Positions 23,403 to 36,373 of a stretch of DNA of 64,000 bases are shown here, piece by piece. Where the stretch lies: NCBI GenBank assembly GCA_030386875.1, contig CM059575.1, forward strand, positions 19,554,293-19,618,292, read 5' to 3'. The position numbers were made by a program, and so were the translations under genes. This stretch comes from Morinoia aosen (taxonomy: Eukaryota; Arthropoda; Malacostraca; Amphipoda; Talitridae). The number at the start of each line of letters is the position of its first letter. The stretch's first letter is position 1. The notes beneath the pieces were generated by a model, which had not been told where the DNA came from, made no database searches, and saw only the letters and a list, made by a program, of their open reading frames with translations.

Positions 23403-23500
23403 TTACGCAGTCCGAGGGTCTCTCCCGAACCTGAGGAACACGTGGTCCAAGTCTTGCCTTTTGACCTCCGGGTCGCTGAGCGGCACCACGCTCCGCTCCA
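23403..23500 (-). CDS. Ms: Myosuppressin precursor, terminal coding exon with the mature FLRFamide
   Basis: This exon encodes precursor residues 85-116. It reads a Lys-Arg cleavage site (98-99), then QDLDHVFLRFGRDPRTA and TAA. The product expected is pyroGlu-Asp-Leu-Asp-His-Val-Phe-Leu-Arg-Phe-amide: Gln 100 cyclises, Gly 110 donates the amide, Arg 111 is the C-terminal cleavage site. The peptide is the arthropod myosuppressin, known as an inhibitor of visceral and heart muscle acting through a G-protein-coupled receptor. The acceptor is good: minus-strand TTTGTCCTTTCTTGCGGCAG directly before TGGAGCGG. The exon starts in phase 1, matching the donor at 40310. Only one basic residue follows the amide glycine, rather than a dibasic pair. 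A further small exon between the two cannot be excluded. Confidence 0.9.
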
Positions 23501-23507
23501 CTGCCGC

Positions 23508-23682
23508 AAGAAAGGACAAAATTAGGGTAACTCTGAAAATATATCACATACATTGGTAATTTTGTCTCAATTTTCAACGTAATATGCGTCAAAAAGAAAC
23601 AAAATTTGGGGAAGTCTGAATACATTTCACATTCAGTGGAAATTTTGTCCGAATTTTCTACGTAAAATGAAACTTGAAAATA
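23508..23682 (-). repeat. Two-unit ~83-bp tandem duplication at the splice acceptor
   Basis: About 23508-23599 and 23592-23682 align with a period of about 83 bases (AAATTAGGGTAACTCTGAA against AAATTTGGGGAAGTCTGAA, later AATTTTGTC and TCTACGTAA/TCAACGTAA). The duplication takes in the pyrimidine tract of the exon's acceptor. The upstream copy lacks the AG at the corresponding place. Confidence 0.75.
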
Positions 23683-26600
23683 ACAGGCCTGAGGAGCAGA
23701 TTTTTGTTGTTAGCCTGTTGTCTGTTGTTAGTATGTCATGAACTAATCGTAGTAAGAATGACTTCAAAGGCGCACTTTGTAGCGCGCCTTGTTGCTCATT
23801 CTGTGTGATGCGGCGTGTGCTGTGATACAGGGGTAGTTGACCTAGGAATTTTTCATTCTAAAATACATTTCTTACGGTTGCTTATCTTTACAAGGTGGAT
23901 GGAAAATCCTAGAATGTGCTACCGAAAAACCTTCGGCACTATTTTGGGATCAATTGCGTATAAATTAAGATATCTATGAAGGAAGCAGAGCATACATCTG
24001 AAGAGCTGCAATACCTGAATTTCTCTTGCGTAATGTACTAGTTGGTTTGAGAAAACCCTATTGCTTATACTTAATTTATTCTACACTAGGAAGGAAAGAT
24101 GAGAGAAATGGGGGAAATTATTAAGATGTGATTGAACATGAGAGGTGAGATTTAAGTTTGAAAAATCTTTGTTTATTGCATATACATCATTATATATGGT
24201 CGCCGATCCATTCCGGGGGATGAAATTCCGTATCGAGTAAAGAAGGTACTAAAATAATATTTCATTAAAACTTTCACCAACGGAACATAACACCAATTCA
24301 TTTTTAAAAGAAGCTGTAACTTAAGAAAATTGAAATATAACCTTTAAGTAAATCAGTCTTATATAAAGCAGTGAAATATTAAATGAACTGCAAAGCACCG
24401 CACGTTTTAACATCATGCAAAACACAATTATCACTGAATTCCTTATGGTGTTTTCAATGCTGGAAAATTAATTAGAATTAGAAATGCACGACGTCAAAGT
24501 AACTTCACAGTTTTGTAAGGTTCGAAACCAATACTTGCAGCACTTAAGTGAATCATAGCCTTACAACCTAAAAGAACCGTTACGAGGTGTTGAAGCTCAA
24601 CTCATGACTCAACTGTACCATAGTTTTATTCAATATATTATCACATAATCAGCATTTAATTTCAGTGCCCAAAAAATTCTCATGAGCAATTCAGCATTAC
24701 TGTAAATTACTGGAAACAGATTGAGAAGAATAGGAGGTGTAAACTCATTCCGAATTCTTTTTATTAAAGTCATTGTTGAAAACAAATAATACTTTGCTCT
24801 AAAACATTCCCACGATATACTTAACGGATCAAGGTTAATTTGATTGAATTTTGATTTTTGTCAACGATGGTTAAAGATATTCACCCAGACTTCATATTAT
24901 TCATTTATTTATGCACCTGATGGCTGCGCAAATGTACTGCTGGAAACCGCATGAAAATTGAGAGAGAATGACCGATCGCATGATATTCTGGGCCTGGCAT
25001 TAAAATATAAGGAAGATATGGATGCTGCCAGCGCTCTTTGGCACTGTAAACCTTCAGAAATTGCCTGGAGACTTGCATTGTATAATACGAGACTGGGGCT
25101 GGGGGAAAATGTCTAAATTCACGTTCTTATTGCGTTCTTACTGCAGATATTGTAGAAAATTTACAAGAAAATAGGCTAAAACACTCTTTCATGGGAATGC
25201 AGACATCGATCGGTGCGCGCATCGAATATTTCACCCTCTACCGTGACGCTAGCGCTCAATGAACGCTCCTCTAGTACTCTTACAAACGTCGTAGATGCCT
25301 ACTTCTCACAAAAAAAAATTTCTAACAAAGCCAAAAAATATATTGAGCAAAATGAAATATCCTCTTAAAGCAAAGACAATCTGGTTCTTTTCCGGTGAGA
25401 GAAACTTTTAGTGGCCCAAACTCTCCAATCAATTCCTGAACGAAAAAGAATGAAAAAATATTTTCAGCAATTCTATTAGCGTGGCAGCCACATTTTGAAT
25501 CGGGTTATAACGAGCTTAGAATAACTTACGTCCGCTTGGCAAATTTTTCCTTTAATTTCGTCTCTCCCTCCGCTTGAGCTTCACAGTATTTTTATACGCA
25601 AGTTCCCGAATTGAGTTATAGTTCAACCAATTTATTGTTATATAATCCCCGAATAAATTCCTGAAGCATAATTTTTTGGTTGTAGTCAAATAGAATACAT
25701 CGGTATTGCGATGTTTGTCAACAGCTGTAAACGTTGGAGGGACTGTTGGTTAGGTAAACAAGAGAAATTCGCTTCCCGTTTCTACTCAGCCTATGTGGGC
25801 AAAATATCGTCAAACTCTCCCAATGATTAAACTTTTTTCGTTTTAGTTTCGAAAAGATCAAAAATATAATACTCGGAATAACACATGGCTCGCTTCTAGT
25901 TCAAAGGAAGCTCCTCGTGTCATAGAGACCAAATTTCCACAAAGGGCGCTTTCCGGTTGTGTGTTCAGTGAGGTGTGTGTGGTATGATGCTCCCCGCATT
26001 TTGTCAGACAAGGTCTCAGGCTGAATTCAAATGGTTACTTAGCCCTGTATTTAAGCCTTGAAGAATCAAAATTGCTAAAGGTAGACCTTATGTGAAGCAA
26101 CAGGATTGGTGTAAATGTGAATTGTTTTCGGACGAGATTTTTAATGCCAATACAATATTTTTAATTTCATAAATGTTTGTAATTTTCTCATCAGCAATCA
26201 TATTTTGACGTTGCCAAGCGCATTTTTACGAAGCTGCCAAATTTAACAGGAACATCCTAGACTCGAACTTTAAACCATCGGTAAAGAAATTGCCAATCCT
26301 TTGCTCAAAACCTCGATATTTCTAAGTCACCGGCTGCTGAGATTTAAACCGCTCGATTTCATCTTCAAAATCTCGCTCGGTTTCGAAGATTAGACATCTT
26401 CTCTGAAGAATTTCTCACTGCCCGTTAAAGTCATGAAAGAATTACTAAAGCTTCTTATTGTTGTATGTTTTCCATCAGGGAAGGAATATCCCTCAGTTAT
26501 GCAAACTTATTCATTAGACGGAACTTCTCTACAGCTGTCGGGTGAGATTGGATCCTGGAATCAGGCCGTGGCTCTCTGGCCTGGAAGAAAAATTAGGATC

Positions 26601-26715
26601 TAGGAAGCTAGAGAGATGAAAATGTCCCCCGGCGTGATGGTCGTATTAGACTGTCCTGGATTACTAAATGCAACATTTTGTTGAGTCGTTGTAGTATTTT
26701 TTCTTTATCGATGAA
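23683..26715. other. Intronic non-coding stretch
   Basis: No gene, RNA or transposon recognised. AT-rich and without long open frames on either strand. Confidence 0.4.
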
Positions 26716-27943
26716 GTATATTGTACTCCATCAACCATGCATTGTACGTGCTGTAACCCAAGCATTGTAGTCGTATCTTGTGCCAGCCAAGTATTGTGTG
26801 TTGTGCCAGCCAAGTATTGTGTGTTGTACCAGCCAAGTATTTTATGTTGTGCCAGCCAAGCATTGTATTCGTATGTTGTGCCAGCCAAGCATTGTACTCG
26901 TATGTTGTGCCAGCCAAGCATTGTACTCGAATGTTGTGCCAGCCAAGCATTGTACTCGTATGTTGTACCAGCCAAGAATTGTACTCGTATGTTGTGCCAG
27001 CCAAGAATTGTACTCGTATGTTGTGCCAGCCAAGCATTGTACTCTTATGTTGTGCCAGCCAAGAATTGTACTCGTATGTTGTGCCAGCCAAGAATTGTAC
27101 TCGTATGTTGTGCCAGCCAAGAATTGTACTCGTATGTTGTGCCAGCCAAGCATTGTACTCTTATGCTGTGCCAGCCAAGCATTGTACTCGTATGTTGTGC
27201 CAGCCAAGCATTGTACTCGCATGTTGTGCCAGCCAAGCATTGTGCTCGTATGTTGTACCAGCCAAGAACTGTACTCGTATGTTGTGCCAGCCAAGCATTG
27301 TACTCTTATGTTGTGCCAGCCAAGCACTGTACTCGTATGTTGTGCCAGCCAAGCATTGTACTCGTATGTTGTGCCAGCCAAGCATTGTGCTCGTATGTTG
27401 TACCAGCCAAGAACTGTACTCGTATGTTGTGCCAGCCAAGCATTGTACTCGTATGTTGTGCCAGCCAAGAATTGTACTCGTATGTTGTGCCAGCCAAGCA
27501 TTGTGCTCGTATGTTGTACCAGCCAAGAACTGTACTCGTATGTTGTGCCAGCCAAGCATTGTACTCTTATGTTGTGCCAGCCAAGCATTGTACTCGTTTG
27601 TTGTGCCAGCCAAGCATTGTACTCTTATGTTGTACCAGCCAAGCATTGTACTCGTATGTTGTGCCAGCCAAGCATTGTGCTCGTATGTTGTACCAGCCAA
27701 GAACTGTACTCGTATGTTGTGCCAGCCAAGCATTGTACTCTTATGTTGTGCCAGCCAAGCATTGTACTCGTTTGTTGTGCCAGCCAAGCATTGTACTCGT
27801 ATGTTGTGCCAGCCAAGCATTGTGCTCGTATGTTGTGCCAGCCAAGAACTGTACTCGTATGTTGTGCCAGCCAAGAATTGTACTCGTATGTTGTGCCAGC
27901 CAAGAATTGTACTCGTATGTTGTGCCAGCCAAGCATTGTACGC
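26716..27943 (+). repeat. 29-bp minisatellite, about 41 copies, inside the myosuppressin intron
   Basis: The unit is GCCAGCCAAGCATTGTACTC plus nine bases (GTATGTTGT). Main variants are AAGAATTG, AAGAACTG, CATTGTGC and TGTACCAG. The first units are shorter (about 23 bases, ending GTGTGTTGT) and more diverged. Since 29 is not a multiple of 3 and no stop occurs in any phase, all three plus frames stay open for about 400 codons and encode the same 29-residue cycle. That is a property of the repeat, not evidence for protein. Confidence 0.96.
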
Positions 27944-28862
27944 TGTGTCAACGGAACATCGTGGGCTGATTCAATGAAACATTTTATTCGCGTAATCTGA
28001 GTAGCAAATCCAACTCATAAACACAACTCCATATATGGGTGACAGCCCAACTTACTGGAATACTTGCATGAAATATCAGTCCCTTCCTCTCTCCCAGAGT
28101 ACAAGTAAAATTACAGCCAAGGCAGCAGAAGCAAAAAAAACAACATCACGTTGAACAGCAGCGAATGAAAGCAAGACAATTGTAGATGAAATGGTTTTGC
28201 CAGAGTTCTTCTTTCGAGGGGAAATTAGGAAGTGAAGCTGTATGTTCCTGAGGCAGAAATAATAATGGTAGCTTCTCGATGCAAATGAGCTTTTTCCTAC
28301 TAGGTGCCTGCAGCGAGCAAAGAATTAACTGGAGGCGCATTTCAGTCCATTTATTTTGCAAATGTTACTTCACTGAATGTGTGTGGCGTGCTTAAAATGT
28401 ATACAAATTCCCTGCGTTGAATTGTGATGGAACACACATTCAACAAACACTTACATTTTACGTACATCGGAAAAGTTATGAATTCAACGTAGTCCTAATT
28501 ATTGGTTCGAAGCGTTCATCAATGATTTTCGTTATTCAGCTCCTGTCTAGTAGAAACATAAAAAATTCGAAAAACATATACTTATTCACTTCATTCTGTT
28601 TTTATCTTTCTTGCTTCCCATCATCCTGTCTCTTTTGCATCACGAGCCCATTCCAGCGTCCTGCAGTGTTCACCTGCTGCTCGAGAGAGCGTAAAATCAG
28701 CCAGCTCAATCCGCCCACCCAGGCAGACAAATTCTTTAATAAAAAAGCGCGAGATTATGAGCCGTCCGAACACCTGGTACCTGCAAACTTTTCACGACAC
28801 TAGCTAACTTCGACAGGAATTTGGGTGATCTTCTCCAAGCATGGGGCGTGTGTGTGAGCGTC

Positions 28863-28970
28863 AGTTCATTTTAACGACAGACTTGATCGTGTACATTATA
28901 TATCCATTTACGCAATATAGTGCTGAGCTCATTTTAACGACGGACTTGATCGTGCAGATTATGTATCCTA
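28863..28970 (+). repeat. Two-unit tandem duplication, period about 63 bp
   Basis: 28863 onward and 28926 onward share about 43 aligned bases with few changes, running from TCATTTTAACGAC to TATCC. Confidence 0.75.
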
Positions 28971-30630
28971 GCTACGGATACGTTGATCTCCTTGATCTTA
29001 AATGTAGGTAAAATGAAGAGGTTTGCATACATCGGTTTGAGAAAAGATTCTCTGTGTTGCTAAGCCTTTATTCTACTTTTAGCGACCAATAATTGCATAA
29101 ATAAATAACTAAGAGGAGTCAGAATATGCTCGACATTGAAGACGTAAGCGACCTAACAAATGTGCAATGTTGAATTTCAGTTCTGAGCAACTTTCTCTTA
29201 ATTCTCTTATTACGGTGAAATTTTATACAAGAACTGTTTTTTAAGCACTAACAAACTTTACATTTTTTGCATGAAAGTGAACTGGAATTTCAATGTTTAT
29301 TTTATGTATTTTTCGTGTACAAAAAGTTATATTAAAAATCTGGTCAACTTCGCCAACAAACTGCCACTGGTATGTTGTAAAGTAAAAATTAACAATACGA
29401 AAAAGAAATCATCGCTCTTAAAACTTCTAATGAATTCTTAATCCAGTTGAAAATTTTTTATCCATTTGAACAACCAACTTTACAGTGAAGTTGATTTTTG
29501 CACTTTCCGTACACTAAAATGGTGCAATTTGAGTTAGATATCCACGTCCACTTAATATTGAATGACGCGTTTCCAAATTGATGTCGGATGGGACATTTGA
29601 TAAATTCGTTGCAATGAGTCGCCAGGGTTTTTATAATTTCACTGATGTCCACGAAAATCTAATCAAAGCTCTTATAAATGACAATCTCAAACTGTTAAAA
29701 TGAAATGTGATTCAGAAGCATGAAAAAATCACTTCGAACCCATTTTAAATTGTCATTTATTTGGAAAAATGTTATGTGTCTGAAAAGCGCATGTATGCAT
29801 TCTGAAACATAAAATTCATTTTCTTTTAGCTCCAAAAGCCTAGAAGAGAGTGAACATTAATTTAAAAATCCAAATGAAATAGAAATTCAATACTGAACAG
29901 AGAACACAATTTTCAACTCACACTCCATTTTTATTCTCATAATTTACTCACGTGAAAATAAATCAATTCAAAGCTGTATGAAAATTCACTTTCACAAGCG
30001 AAACAGTATTTCTCAGAATATAGTGTGCTCGTAACTGCGATACATAGATTAAACATGAAGAACACGAAGTCAGCTCGAATGTGTCTTCAAATTTCAGACT
30101 TTGATTTGTATGAGTAAACGTATCTGGCAGGAGAGCTGGCTCGTTCATATTACGCTTCATTTGTAGAATAAATCTTTACTTCATGACTGAAATGTTATCG
30201 TTGCTCTGAAACCTCTTTCCTTCCACCAAGAGTTGATCCTGCAGGCTATCTAGAGCTAAAATGCACTCAGTAAACAGCGCTTTTCACTCAAAATTGATGA
30301 TACATTGGGTAGCTTTTCTTCATGGTGCCTCTGCTACATCAGCTAGAATTGACGCATACTTTTATGTTTTCGTCATAATTTTGCGTGTGCTTCCGTAAAC
30401 CCAGCGGCAACGAAATGAACATACAGGTTAAGCAGTAAACTTTGAGTTTTTACGAAACTTGTCATCATATTCATACAAAATACTCAAAAACATGCTTCTG
30501 CTGTGTAGCGTAAGTTCAAGATTTGCCTTCGTCAAAGCTCGAGATAGCTTTAGGCATACACAGACTGTTTATTATTGAAATGGAAAAACTGTTTCCAAAG
30601 TTTTATAGCTAAATATGGAATTGTTAAACT

Positions 30631-30700
30631 GTTATGGTATCAAAGCAAATCATGAGTATGATAAACTGGTCGAGCAACAACTTAAATTTTTCAATCGCTT
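30631..30700 (+). repeat. Diverged dispersed repeat, copy A (partner at 33348-33415)
   Basis: Both copies read TGGTATCAAAGCAA, a GATGAG/CATGAG segment, then GCAACAACTT(A/G)AATTTTT. The order and spacing agree over about 65 bases. Origin unknown. Confidence 0.6.
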
Positions 30701-33347
30701 CCAAGAATTGGCGACAAATATATCTATTCAGCCAGGATTAGAGCCTCGGATACGTGTCGAGTGTCACTACATTTAACACATGATGATGAGTTTCCTCATC
30801 GTTGTCATTACTACTAATGTTTGATTGTATGAACATTTGGAAGAAGATCGTTTTGAGATAAAGGATGTGTAATATTTTTTTCGAATATCTCTTGAAGGTT
30901 CCTTTGAATTACTCCGAGGAAACATCAGTGGAATGGCAGCTTGGCTCGCATGTATAAAGCCAAAGCTTTGAGTGAGTTTCACGATACCACATTTGATTCT
31001 AATGGAATCTTCAGACTTGATAGGATTAGATCGCAGTGCTCGTCTCCGCTCTCTTCAATCAACGTTCAAATACCTCCAATATTTGACACTAGAATAATCC
31101 ATGCAAATGCCACTCGTATCCTTCAGAAGACACCCGAATATTATTCAGGCGGATGCGACAGGCTTAATTAAAATACAATGATTTTTGGTAAGTCAGAGCA
31201 GAAGTCAACACATAAACTGCTGATACACACAAAAATCTTACAAGATCAAATCTATATCTCTTTCTAGCAGACGACATGTGGAGCATTCAATCAAAACTTC
31301 TCTGTATTTTAAATTGAACCTTCGCAGTAATTCATAATGATAGCCGTAATGGACAGATCATTCGAAAATCTCAAGCGCTAAATAAGAAGGAATGGCATGA
31401 CATCTTTCTATCTCAACGAGTATTGATTCTATTTTAAAGTAACGCAACTTAAAAGGTTTCCAAGCTTCCTGCCGATAAAATGTCTTGAAATTTTCAACTG
31501 TTGAGATAAAATCAACAACCATTGAATAATTAGATATTGTCCAAAATTATCAGAAGCTTATTTTTTAAAAATTACTCCCTAAAAACAAAGCATGCTTCTC
31601 CGGACACAGCGTAACGAGAGGCGATACTTAATTGAACTTAGGTTCTTAATGAAATTCAGAGACCTAGCGAAAAGTTCAGCGAACGTTCAGGTTTTGTGGA
31701 CTTCTGCCATCAGGCCTGCAGCGACGCGTAGCACGGATACGCAGCAGGACATTTAAGTTTAGTCTACAGCCATTAAATTTTAAATCACGGAATTTTTTCT
31801 CGAGTTCAAAAGAAACTCTACGACGCTAGCCTCAGGTCTCTCAGGAATGTACTGTTCTCGTAGGGTTAATTATTTTCATTAGAGAAAATTTCCGACCTAT
31901 TACAAGTTTTAGTGCATTGAGTATTTTACATACGAAAAAGACGAACCTGACCTTAGCTTTTAATGAAGGATAGAACGAACAGAACACTAGCCTCTTTGGA
32001 ATTACATATTTTTTCAAGCATTGGTAGTATTTGTGCAAGGAACAATTCGCTAGATCATAACAGTATCTCATTAAATTCAAGCTGTTAAATAGAAACTTTC
32101 AATGTGAACATTTTATTTTTTATTGTCCTTGATGTAAATACGCGCCAGAACATCTGGAATACGAGTAATGAGATATCTTTTCCTGGCTGAGGAGGACAGC
32201 AAACTTCAGAATAAAAAAGTCAGAAATTGATATACCTCCAGAAATGTCTTTCAAAATACATTTATTGCAGACACCAATTTAAAACTCAGCCAGACCCCTG
32301 AGTTCATTGAACCAAGCTTGGATCCTTTTGTTGCTTATCACCAAGGCGGGAGTCGCAAAACTTCCTGACGTGATGTCGGGAAATTTGTCGTGTCGCTCGG
32401 TATCTAGGAAAACGTAACGAAATTTTATTCTAAGTTATTCTACACAAGCCCATTTAGTCTGATTAAATTCTGAATTTGCATCTGCAATGTAGAACTTTAA
32501 CGTCCGTATCGATTATATTTAGAGCATTTATTAATTAAGGCGACCAAAATAACGCCATTTTCTTGACTGAATTTAGAAAAAGTAATTAGAGAAGCTAGGT
32601 AGATCTGCATAACTCATGTTTTCTACCGTGCGCGCACACTCTATCGAATAATAAGTACTAACAGCCCGCAGAAGCGTAAGAGGTAAAATTTATCGATGAA
32701 TCCAAAAAAATTTTTTTTATAGCTTGTTACAACAACTTTGATATGTTTTCCGATAGGCGAGACTCATCATAACGTCTGGTGAGGGCTTATTCAGAAGGCC
32801 AAGTCAGCGGTTCGAAACTGGTTTTGAACGTCCATTATTCTAAACTTCCAATGTTTTGAAAGATTTTGTTGACACCTAAAATATTGCAGCTTTAATCGAG
32901 CGTAGGTTCTAAGAAGGGAACCTAGAACTGGAATGAATAACCTGTCACCAAATCTTTAGATCGTTCCTCTAAATTGAGCGAATTAACTAAATCACGCAAA
33001 TTAAGCGATCTTAATCTTCGGCGAGCATTGCCGGGAGTCGACGAGCAATAAAGAAAGAAACTCCCTACGTCTTGATCGTCCCAATCTCGTGGTGGTACGT
33101 GTCATGTTGAAATACGGCAACTTGAGAAAATAGTGCGCGGTAATACTGATATAGAATACAGGGATGAAAACCTGAAAAACAGTTTGGCATGAATGCGCAT
33201 GTCGACATGGAAAATAAGAACATACATCGCAATGAAAAAATCGCCCAGCATCACGCACACTGCTGGGGAGGCAATGGTTGTGGAGGGCATGTTAAATAAT
33301 TATATATCTCTTACATGGTTGTGAGAATGATTATTAATATTGATATT

Positions 33348-33415
33348 GTTCTGGTATCAAAGCAAGTGATGAGCTGGATAGGCTGTTAGAGGCAACAACT
33401 TGAATTTTTTAACCA
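33348..33415 (+). repeat. Diverged dispersed repeat, copy B (partner at 30631-30700)
   Basis: Same orientation as copy A, 2.7 kb away in the same intron. Both flanks drift to non-matching sequence, so this is an old duplication or a transposon fragment. Confidence 0.6.
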
Positions 33416-36236
33416 GCATGATGCTGTACGCAAGTATCTCTTTCGTTAAGTTCACGGTGGCAGGTGCTTGTACATGAATCAAAGAGGATCATCAAAGTGA
33501 TTCCTGAATATCTGTACTCTTATACTCCAAAGTAAATACTTTTTTTGCATCAAAAATATTATGTGTTAAACTCAATTAGACACCAAGCAGCCGAAGTATC
33601 TGCGCTCTGTCAGGGGCCTCCGCTCATTGAACTCTTGAGCAATTTGCTCGCATTTCTTTACGTAAATACTAACTGAATCAACTCAATTTAACGTTCCAGA
33701 ATTAATTTGAGCCCTTCATCACATGAGGGGAAACTGGTCACTATTAATACAAGCTTAGTGGCTTCGATCTCCTTTACGATCTGATGGACGTTTGAGTAGT
33801 TTTAAAATTTAAGCCAAATAGGGTATCGACATCGGATTATCCTGAGCAAAATACTTTATTGCCCTAGAACTCTACAACCTTTTCTAAATCAAACTATTTT
33901 CCTGTAACTTTTTTTTGACTCTACAAAGTTTCTTTAGAACACCTGTACAAAGCACTCATTAGGAGCGTCGTTGGTATGAAGGAAGAGCAGAGATTCTTTG
34001 GGATTAATTCACGTTCATCAAAATTAAGCCAGCGGTTCTCAAAAGACTCGCCCAAATTGATCGAACAGATCCGTCATTTCGAAGAAGCGTGGGACTTTCA
34101 TCAAAAAGCGGCGGATTTTCGTCGTCTCTGGGCAAACCATGGAACACGAGCTAAAGAATTTTATTTTTATAAAGCAGTGTTTCTTGTATACCGGCTAGAG
34201 GTCAAGGTTATAAAAAAATATTTCGCTGGCTTATGGGGAAAATCTCTCTTTTCAGGCCACAAAATAATCGGTCAAGAGAAACTAACTTCTGTTCTTTAAT
34301 TTTTGACCTCTATCATTCGCAAAAAATCATAATCCTGTTTTATTGAACTTATTAGGAGAGCATCAGTGGTTTGAGAGGAAGGTATTCCTTTCAAAAAAAA
34401 AAAAGAATTTCCAGCACTTACTCTCAAAACGTTTATCGATAAAAGAAGTGTACCAGAGCACTACAACGAGTCACATAAGCAGAAAAAGTTCACATTTAAT
34501 TAATTACTTACAATAATTCTGACGTTGAAGAACCAAACTGAACTGAGCAAGTAGAACTTTCTAACTAGTTTTACACCGACAGCGATTCACTGACCCACTG
34601 CTCGCCAAATTGTTTCGTAACTACTAAGACAAGGCACCATCCCTCATATAACAAAACGCCACGTGTCTCCTCAAATTTTTAAATAAATAAATAATTAAAA
34701 TGAATAGAATTTTTTGTGCGTAATTTCTCGTACGTTATTACAATGCGAATCTCAATGAACACATTAAATTGGTTGGTTCGTCTCTCTTTCACGCTTTTAA
34801 AGGATGCTTAATGACCGCATCTGTGAAACGAGTTTCACCAGTGCACAAATACAAGAATATTTTAATCGCGGGTACTTTTAGGTTGGATGCATTTGTTTGT
34901 CATCCACATCTGGAAAATTTGTCTGAGGAAAATATCTAATCCCATAATTTTTGCAGATCACGTACACTAGTAAATAATATTGTGCCAGAGAGTCCAATCC
35001 GTTAGGCTATATTTTCATATTGGAGCTACAATTCGGTGGTGAAAATGCCTTTGGAAGAACAGAATTAAGGTGTTTCAGGTCACTTATATTACTGCACCAG
35101 TGGATGGGTGCAAATGAGTTGAATTGTGCATCTGTGCCATGGACCTAATGTCGCAACAAAGTACGACAGTCAGAGACATAACTTTCATCATACTACATTC
35201 TTGTGTACCCAGTCGTGAAATAATAAGAGTATTTAATAATGTTTTAAGAGGTAGTAAAATAGCATTATTCGCTTTTTTTAGTGGGACAAGAAGTCCTATT
35301 AGTTTGTCTGTCACAAGTTTCACTACCACTTGAAATTTCCCTGTATTAATTACCTATTCATACAGGTACAGAAACCGAACAAATATATTTATCCCAATTG
35401 TACCAAATATTTAGATGTTGTGTTATCCCCTTGAAGTAGTGAAACTTGTATCATAAAAATACGTTAAATAAGTACTTTCAGCTATGCCAGAGAACAATAA
35501 CGATGTATCTCCAATCTCATTCTGAAAGTATGACTGGTGTACATACATATTTGAAAATCAAAACACTGTCGAATAAACACGCAACGGATATTATTGCTCT
35601 ATATTGATTGATAAAAACTGGGATATATACGTCACAAAAGTTTCATTCATGTCCAGAATTAAGTCGTTTATAGCCTTCGGTTTCCGAGAGACTTGTATTT
35701 CACGGCAGTTTATATATCCCTTGACTCCGGTGTGTTGTGTCCAGAAGTGGACTTCAGTGCGGAGGCGGAGACGAGTGACTATTGACTTAATATTCTGCAT
35801 CAAAACGAGGCTGATTGAGTAAGGAATCCTCGCGAGGACTGAAAAGTCTGCCGTGATTAAGAGAATTGCAGCTTCTGTTGCTGAAAGTCATGGCGATCTT
35901 TCTGATGCTGGTATTTTTTTTGTTTAAAATCACTTAGAAAGAAATGTCAGAAGCCTGTTGATTTCAGACTGCACGTAGATTTTAGTACTTTTCGAGCTTG
36001 CACAATTATATCGGTAGCATTTCACGAGTTAGAAACCGATAAGTTAGAAAATTAAAAGTTATAATTCAAAGACAAGTCATTGAATTCAATTTTTAGTAAA
36101 CAAAACTGGGGGTGCGTATTGGAAAAACTTATGAATTTTCACTCACTCAAGTTCTAAGGAAGATCTCCATCCTTTTTATCATATGAGGAGAGCCTCATGA
36201 GAAAATATAAAAAATTGAGTTCTTTCCCCAAAGTTA

Positions 36237-36373
36237 TGAAATGAAATAGAAATGAAATAGAAATGAAATAGAAATGAAATACAAATGAAATAGAAATGAA
36301 ATAGAAATGGAATAGAAATGAAATAGAAATGAAATAGAAATGAAATAGAAATGAAATAGAAATGAAATAGAAA
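36237..36373 (+). repeat. 11-bp satellite, about 12 copies of AAATGAAATAG
   Basis: Nearly perfect array with isolated changes (one ACAAATG, one TGGAATAG). It lies in the myosuppressin intron. Confidence 0.93.

Larger units (their letters stand above)
27944..36236. other. Intronic non-coding stretch with small duplications
   Basis: No gene recognised. It holds a 63-bp-period duplication near 28863-28970 (CATTTTAACGACAGACTTGA / CATTTTAACGACGGACTTGA) and a diverged repeated segment at 30631-30700 and 33348-33415 (GGTATCAAAGCAA, then GCAACAACTT). Open frames such as 33976-34299 show no recognisable domain. Confidence 0.4.

Noticed and set aside
26737..28000. Three overlapping ~400-codon plus frames and several minus frames as repeat proteins
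   Set aside because: They all translate the same 29-bp array; open frames follow from the unit lacking stops. No start context, splice signals or homology.
33976..34299. 107-codon plus frame as a nested gene in the intron
   Set aside because: Begins and ends in ordinary AT-rich DNA, with no recognisable motif.
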